A stretch of 64,000 nt of DNA, from positions 157,719,043 through 157,783,042 of the forward strand of contig CP136069.1 in assembly GCA_032622095.1 (NCBI GenBank), in the 5' to 3' direction. The DNA is from Siphonodentalium dalli. Its lineage: Eukaryota > Mollusca > Scaphopoda > Gadilida > Siphonodentaliidae. Shown here piece by piece: positions 58,165 through 64,000 of the stretch (position 1 is the first letter of the stretch; the number at the start of each line of letters is the position of its first letter). The notes beneath the pieces were generated by a model. That model worked only from the letters and a program-made list of their open reading frames with translations. It did no database searches and was not told the origin of the DNA. Both the position numbers and the translations under genes were made by a program.

Positions 58165-59125
58165 ACAGCACATGCACAGACCTTCTCAAAATAAGTGTCC
58201 CTTTTAACGCGGTTCTCAGGAGTTAACAACGCGGTTGTACCCCGCTGGACAAAACAAGTGTCCACTGACACAGCGGTGTACTTTCCGTTCGGCCGCGGTG
58301 TCATTGTGTGTAACCACGGTCGAACGGCAAGTACACCGCGGCCGAATGGCAAGTACACCACGGCCGAACGGCAAGTACACGGCCGAACTGCAGTCAGCTG
58401 GTGTAGTTGCAGTTCGGCCACGGTGGCAACGCAAACCGCACCGCGGTTAAGTGGACACTTGTTTTGTCCAGCGGGGGTACCTTCAACACAATGCGGTCGT
58501 TGCGTTGATAACGCAGTGTTGGTACGTTACGACCGCGTTGAAGTTTAACACAGTCCGCGTTTATGAGTCATGTAACTTGTAAGTAGTTTTTTAACCATTA
58601 AATTTTTTGTTTTAAATATAATTTATGATCACATATGACTAATTTAGTGTCATTTTCCCACTCTCTGAAAACAGAAAATCACATAACTACGCGACGTGAA
58701 CTCAAAAGTGTTTTGGTTGTTAGAAATCTCAATTGCATCTCTATTAATTCGTGCAGCACGATCAATGCGATCTACATTTATTTATTAGCTTTTTCCAGAA
58801 AAATTCTAATGAAAATGTAAAACATTTAACACCAATCAATCATTTTATCCATACCTCCCACCATGCCAAAATAACATTGTATTATGTTGGCAATGTTCCG
58901 TTTCGTTGACGGTTATCTCAACCGCGTTTGTTGCGTTTACAGTCATGCCCACCGCGCTATGTTGCATTGACGGTTACCTCGACCGCATTGAGGAAAATCA
59001 CAACTGCATTGTAGTAACGTTACGACCGCGTTCCGTTAACACGAGAATCGCGTCGATGGTCAATTCTCAACACGGTTCCAACGTTTGAGAGGGACACTTA
59101 TTTAAAGTTAATTTTGAGAAGGTAT
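58165..59125. mobile_element. GC-rich nested inverted-repeat element
   Basis: Ends share ACCTTCTCAAAAT and AAGTGTCCCT in inverted order. Inside, CCCCGCTGGACAAAACAAGT at 58231 pairs with its inverse at 58457, and CGGCCGAACGGCAAGTACAC recurs three to four times at 58317-58385. Open frames on both strands come from the GC-rich repeats. Confidence 0.6.
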
Positions 59126-60069
59126 GTTCTCACATCAGCAGCCATCAGTATAAAAGTATAATGATATAAACCGGTATATAGGATTCTTGTGGAACACTAG
59201 AAAAATTACATCAGTGTCACTGAGAATTGTTCCTGATAGTGGATATCCATGGGCATTGCAGTAAATAAATACATGTAGAGCAATTTATGGCATTGCTACA
59301 TTTGAATCAGATTTCTCAGAATTCCTAATATAATTGTCAGAAGTTTTTTGTAATTTGAGTGGTGTGTGTTTCTCTATACATGTATGTGTGGTTACATTGT
59401 ACAGTTATGATATTTGGTGGGAGACATTGAGTGCTTCTGACTTTATAAACCATATCCCTCACACTATCATGAATAGAACCAGACAAAACTCATGCTATGC
59501 CTTTCCTCAATATCCATTTAGAGCCATGCTTTTGGAATTGGGCAACAGAGGTGTCAGAATATTCCCATGTATTGAGCTATACATGTGATTACACAGATAC
59601 AAGTTGTATTACATGAACCTGGAATCATGAAAACAGATTTAATATTGGATTTTGAGTATGTTTTGAAATTTTTTAAATAAATAATAAATATAAAAAGACT
59701 CCCTCCCTCCCTTATCAAAACATTTAGACATAATTGCTTGTGAACCCAGACTTGAATTTGTAATGGCCTTATATATGTTTTATTATTATTTCTATCCAAT
59801 TGTAATTAATTTCAACACAGTTGATGCCCCATTTAAAAATAGATCATCTTGAGCTATATTGTACAGAGAAATGAGGAATCGGGAAGTCCATAAATATACA
59901 CACAGTACCACTTTAAAGGGACATTCAAGGTCCCGGGCCATATTCTGGCTATAAACACCTAATTCCGGGTATCATACCCAAGTTTGGAGATAAAGTGTCT
60001 AGTCATTTCAGTGAAGCGGACCAGCGTCGCCAAACTCACCTTCTGGAGACCTCATTCTGCTTATGACCA
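59126..60069. other. CACTA-like element interior, right part
   Basis: A plus-strand frame near 59400-59588 lacks start, splice and domain evidence. Nothing else is recognised. Confidence 0.4.
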
Positions 60070-60590
60070 GTTTTTCATGCCCATCATATTTAATGGGCCT
60101 TATTATGCCCCATGAACCAACCATTAAATATAGGCTGTATTTAATGGCCATCAATTTTGTGGGCACCCTGCCCCCATAAATTTAATGGGCATCAAAATTG
60201 ACCTCCCAAAATTAATGCCCATTATAATGACCCATTTTAATGCCCATTATATTTAATGGGCCTTAATATGTAACCTTTCATTGGATTTTAAAGGGGTTTT
60301 AATGGCAATTAAACACAGAATGTTGCCATTAATTTTTTAATGGCCTTTAGTTCCCGCCTTCATTTAATGCCCATTACCCCAGTTAATTTAATGGCCATAC
60401 ACATACCCATTAAAATAATTTAGCTTTAATGGCCGTTAACTTTCTTATAATAATGGCAATTTAATGGCTGTGAAAGGTTACATATTAAGGGGGTATTTTA
60501 ATGGGTTTTTAACGGGAAAATCATGGGTTTTTTAATGGATTTGTAATGGTATATCATTAATGGGCCTTTAATGGGCATTTAATGGGTGTG
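60070..60590. repeat. Right subterminal repeat region of CACTA-like element
   Basis: Same words as on the left (TTTAATGGGC, AATGCCCATTA), becoming more regular towards the end: ATGGGCATTTAATGGGTGTG. Confidence 0.8.
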
Positions 60591-60602
60591 CGCGCAGTAG
60601 TG

Positions 60603-61700
60603 TATTACATGATCCGTGCACTTCAACCTGTGCTTAGAAATTAAACTCGTTTCTTACTACATCTGTGACCGATGTTAACAATGTGGGGGTTGAGGCTCGG
60701 ATCCCTGCCAGATTCAATACATTGTGCACTAATCTCGTACAGCCTCAATAATTACCAAGATATGTATAGGTGTAATTATTGTGCTAAAGTTTAGCTCCAG
60801 CCATTGACCGACGGACTGTACTGTTTCTTGCTGTAATGTGTTGATTATGTAATAGCTACTCAGTGCCAGATAATTTATTTTATTTTATCTGCATTAAATT
60901 GTTTTGTTAAATTAGTATCATATTCGTAATGTCTGGAACGGTCCTACTAAAAGCCGATTGCACCCGTCCGCACCGACCGACATCCACCAGGGGTCTGAGT
61001 GAGACGGGGCAAGCACTATGGTGCAGAATAGACATGTATGTACCAAAGTTATAATCCCAATGTCGATAGCTCGAGTGGAACCCACAACTTGCGCCAGGTT
61101 CCTGCAGGTACTCAAAATCCAAAAAGGCACCGACCGCAGCCCCGTAGCTGCCAAAATATATGTCCATAGTTAAAATAAAGAGCTGTTCTTGATTTATGAA
61201 GTTATCCGAGCTTAGAATTCCGATAAAGTCATACATGGAATTATTAATTCTCATATTATATTATTGAACTTCCACATTTCGTCTCTTGTGCACTGAGTAT
61301 ATATTTTCCGTTCACTAACAATATAGCCTGATAAAGTTTGAATTTGCCACCTGTTTTGTTATTTATCTTTCTACTTACGATATTATTGACACCATATGTA
61401 ATGTGAAGACTTGAAATCTTGAGGTTGTTAATGTTTTCACTCAGTTCACATATATACATGTATACCATTCAGTCGCATACCGGCTAGTCCCGTGCACAAC
61501 ATGTCCAATATCACATCATAACAACACCTTATATGTGCGTATATATGGGCTACCAGCAAATAATTAGATTGCACTAATGATACATTAATAGGCGGATTTG
61601 GTTGTCAGATATCCACATTCAAAACATGAATTTTTAAAACGGTTTGAATTGTGCCAGGCTTACAAAATGCCAACGATAATAAATAATTAGATAGAACACA
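60603..61700. other. Low-copy DNA of duplication copy 1, with a conserved frame
   Basis: On the minus strand two overlapping frames (60907-61254, 115 codons; 60918-61154, 78 codons) are both open here and in copy 2 (63128-63475, 63133-63375). The shorter has a hydrophobic stretch GIITLVHTCLFCTIVLA followed by PSHSDPWWMSVGA. No family is recognised, and with only two close copies the conservation is not informative. Confidence 0.35.
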
Positions 61701-61718
61701 TGACCCATTAACATTATA

Positions 61719-61827
61719 TATTTATTGCATTTATTCGAGGTTGACATGAGTAGGCAACAGGCCGAGGTGAATATTAACTTCCAATGGTTGATAAATCCTC
61801 ATGTCAACCTCGAAACAATGCAATAAG
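61719..61827. repeat. ~105-bp hairpin
   Basis: TTATTGCATTTATTCGAGG and TTGACATGAG on the left pair with CTCATGTCAACCTCG and AACAATGCAATAA on the right, around a loop of about 48 nt. Likely a miniature element. Confidence 0.7.
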
Positions 61828-62039
61828 TATGTTATAAAGTTGTCAAGCACATTAAGTCTGACATACCTTACTGACCGGTGTACATGTATATATGTACATG
61901 GATCCATCGAATGCGCAATAGTGTGATTCAACAAGTCAAAATTTAACCCATGGATATATATCAAACTACAATTGCTATTAATAACTGACGACATCGTCTG
62001 AGCTTGATATTAACCCATAATTCCTATTTATAGGAAAAT

Positions 62040-64000
62040 CATCGTTTCAGGTCGAATTCTGTCGCCAGGACGCTGTTCGCATGCATGAGCGATTGATTTC
62101 AATTTGATCGCCATTGGCGGCTTATCATCAGTGATCGCACATGCTAAACGGCACATTACTATCAATCTATATATTCACAATCTTGGGTACAGTGTTGCGC
62201 GAGACTGACAGGTAATATAATTCGACTGAATTCTACAAAAATTACCACTGATGCAAGCCATACGTTGGAAACGTCTTTCCAAGCCATTTCCTTTCCGTTG
62301 TTCATTTATTATTTTATCGCCCATCAGTTATGAGAATGACTGTACCCGGATAGTATATGTGACCGAGTGAACCATGCCATTCTCTGTAACGGCTATCTCG
62401 ATGACGAGGTTGATTGCATAAGATGATTGGTCACGAATAGGACGTGGTTGTTTGAGGAAGGTAATTGATCACGAATCGCTCTGTGTTATGTTAACACACA
62501 CCTTAAAAAACGCTGCGATTAATCGCACGCGCGTGTGCAATGAGAATAGACCCTTACTCTGTGACTGGTAATGAGGGTCAATAGGGGGTATCGGATAATT
62601 GCTCAGTTTGTGACCACCTCCCACCACGGAACACGTCGTTTGTGTTCCAGTTTTGAGTAATGTTTCCTCTTTTTATTGCACCATTCTCTCACACGATGAA
62701 CACTACATTTTCCGCACAAAAGCTATATGTCCAGAAACGGGTTCGTCGTGTGTTCGTAATTCAATGGTATGCAGCGCCGGTTGAACCACGCATTTAAGTT
62801 GTGTTTCCTAAATCGCACCATACTATTACATGATCCGTGCACTTCAACCTGTGCTTAGAAATTAAACTCGTTTCTTACTACATCTGTGACCGATGTTAAC
62901 AATGTGGGGGTTGAGGCTCGGATCCCTGCCAGATTCAATACATTGTGCACTAATCTCGTACAGCCTCAATAATTACCAAGATATATATAGGTGTAATTAT
63001 TGTGCTAAAGTTTAGCTCCAGCCATTGACCGACGGACTGTACTGTTTCTTGCTGTAATGTGTTGATTATGTAATAGCTACTCAGTGCCAGATAAAATTTT
63101 TTATTTTATCTGCATTAAATTGTTTTGTTAAATTAGTACCATATTCGTAATGTCTGGAACGGTCCTACTAAAAGCCGATTGCACCCGTCCGCACCGACCG
63201 ACATCCACCAGGGGTCTGAGTGAGACGGGGCAAGCACTATGGTGCAGAATAGACCTGCATGTACCAAAGTTATAATCCCAATGTCGATAGCTCGAGTGGA
63301 ACCCACAACTTGCGCCAGGTTCCTGCAGGTACTCAAAATCCAAAAAGGCACCGACCGCAGCCCCGTAGCTGCCAAAATATATGTCCATAGTTAAAATAAA
63401 GAGCTGTTCTTGATTTATGAAGTTATCCGCGCTTAGAATTCCGATAAAGTCATACATGGAATTATTAATTCTCATATTATATTATTGAACTTCCACATTT
63501 CGTCTCTTGTGCACTGAGTATATATTTTCCGTTCACTAACAATATAGCCAGGTAGACGGCAGGTAGACAACCTTCTTGGTTATGCTGTCCCCGATAGCTC
63601 ATTGAATGTTATACTATTACACTGTATATAATTGTATATATCATATGAATGAGTTATGAATAAATAATCATAGTCATAGTCATAGCCTGATAAAGTTTGA
63701 ATTTGCCACCTGTTTTGTTATTTATCTTTCTACTTACGATATTATTGACACCATATGTAATGTGAAGACTTGAAATCTTGAGGTTGTTAATGTTTTCACT
63801 CAGTTCACATACATGTATACCATTCAGTCGCATACCGGCTAGTCCCGTGCACAACATGTCCAATATCACATCATAACAACACCTTATATGTGCGTATATA
63901 TGGGCTACCAGCAAATAATTAGATTGCACTAATGATACATTAATAGGCGGATTTGGTTTTCAGATATCCACATTCAAAACATGAATTTTTAACACGGTTT
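62040..64000. repeat. Tandem duplication, copy 2 (runs off the window)
   Basis: Matches copy 1 from 54201 through the Harbinger-like right end (near 62553), the empty CACTA site at 62824-62826 and the low-copy DNA beyond, with scattered single-base changes (for example GGTAATGAGG for GATAATGCGG near 62566). Confidence 0.9.
63550..63681 (+). mobile_element. 132-bp retroelement-like insertion in copy 2
   Basis: Absent from copy 1 at the matching place (61325). ATAGCC flanks it on both sides (63544-63549 and 63682-63687). It starts AGGTAGACGGCAGG and ends in a TCATAG hexamer repeat, like a 5'-truncated LINE or a SINE tail. Confidence 0.7.

Larger units (their letters stand above)
54989..60602. 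mobile_element. CACTA/EnSpm-like non-autonomous transposon, 5.6 kb
   Basis: Ends are CACTACTG and its inverse CAGTAGTG, with looser pairing further in (both reach CCATTAAA). TAT flanks both ends (54986-54988, 60603-60605), and the duplicated DNA at 62824-62826 shows the unoccupied site with a single TAT. Subterminal regions (about 55005-55560 and 60070-60590) are packed with CCCATTAAA or TTTAATGGG words in both orientations, as expected of transposase-binding repeats in this superfamily. No transposase frame is visible. The inside holds other repeats and a broken small gene. Confidence 0.75.
54201..62039. repeat. Tandem duplication, copy 1 (interrupted)
   Basis: Similar to 62040 onward from the first base. 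It is about 2.2 kb once the CACTA-like insertion and one TAT are removed. Contains the right part of the Harbinger-like element and low-copy DNA from 60603. Copy 2 runs off the right edge of the window. Confidence 0.9.

Noticed and set aside
58071-58548. Overlapping frames of 116-117 codons on both strands
   Set aside because: They come from GC-rich inverted repeats and the 20-bp minisatellite, with no consistent start or splice evidence.

Overview
The window is animal (metazoan) nuclear DNA, not bacterial. Short exons are separated by long AT-rich introns with GT/AG splice sites. One gene is a run of calcium-binding EGF modules, and most of the remaining sequence is transposon and tandem-repeat DNA. 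The EGF chemistry, high intron content and transposon mix fit a marine invertebrate (amphioxus, hemichordate, echinoderm or mollusc are all possible); I cannot fix the species from sequence alone.

1-17.4 kb: the minus strand carries 16 EGF exons, each exactly 111 nt and phase 1-1, of one large multi-EGF gene that runs off the left edge. Fourteen of them lie in a 4.7-kb segment repeated three times plus a partial fourth copy. Within each segment the exons sit in shorter, older intron-exon-intron modules, so the array grew at two scales. 17.4-28.0 kb: low-copy intron-like DNA, then a head-to-tail array of two related transposon families (19.7-25.4 kb and 26.6-27.5 kb). Two or three minus-strand exons at 26.06-27.98 kb appear to encode a small membrane-anchored, cysteine-rich protein with a start codon, signal-anchor, stop and polyadenylation signal. 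28.0-35.9 kb: nested foldback elements, short inverted-repeat elements and GC-rich palindromic minisatellites, then a ~190-bp tandem array. 35.8-38.5 kb and 41.7-43.1 kb: two long inverted-repeat elements. 43.1-49.8 kb: mostly low-copy DNA with G homopolymers and weak exon candidates. 49.9-52.4 kb: a 383-bp satellite.

53.3-64 kb: a well-preserved transposon history. A 1.4-kb PIF/Harbinger-like element (54-bp inverted repeats, TTA target duplication) inserted first. Part of it plus flanking DNA was then tandemly duplicated (54201 and 62040). A 5.6-kb CACTA/EnSpm-like element then entered the left copy (TAT target duplication, empty site preserved in the right copy), and a 132-bp retroelement-like insert entered the right copy. 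The CACTA-like element has no visible transposase and carries its own nested repeats and a small broken gene.

No tRNA, rRNA, CRISPR or prokaryotic-type operon was found. Most long open frames in the window are chance frames in repeats.
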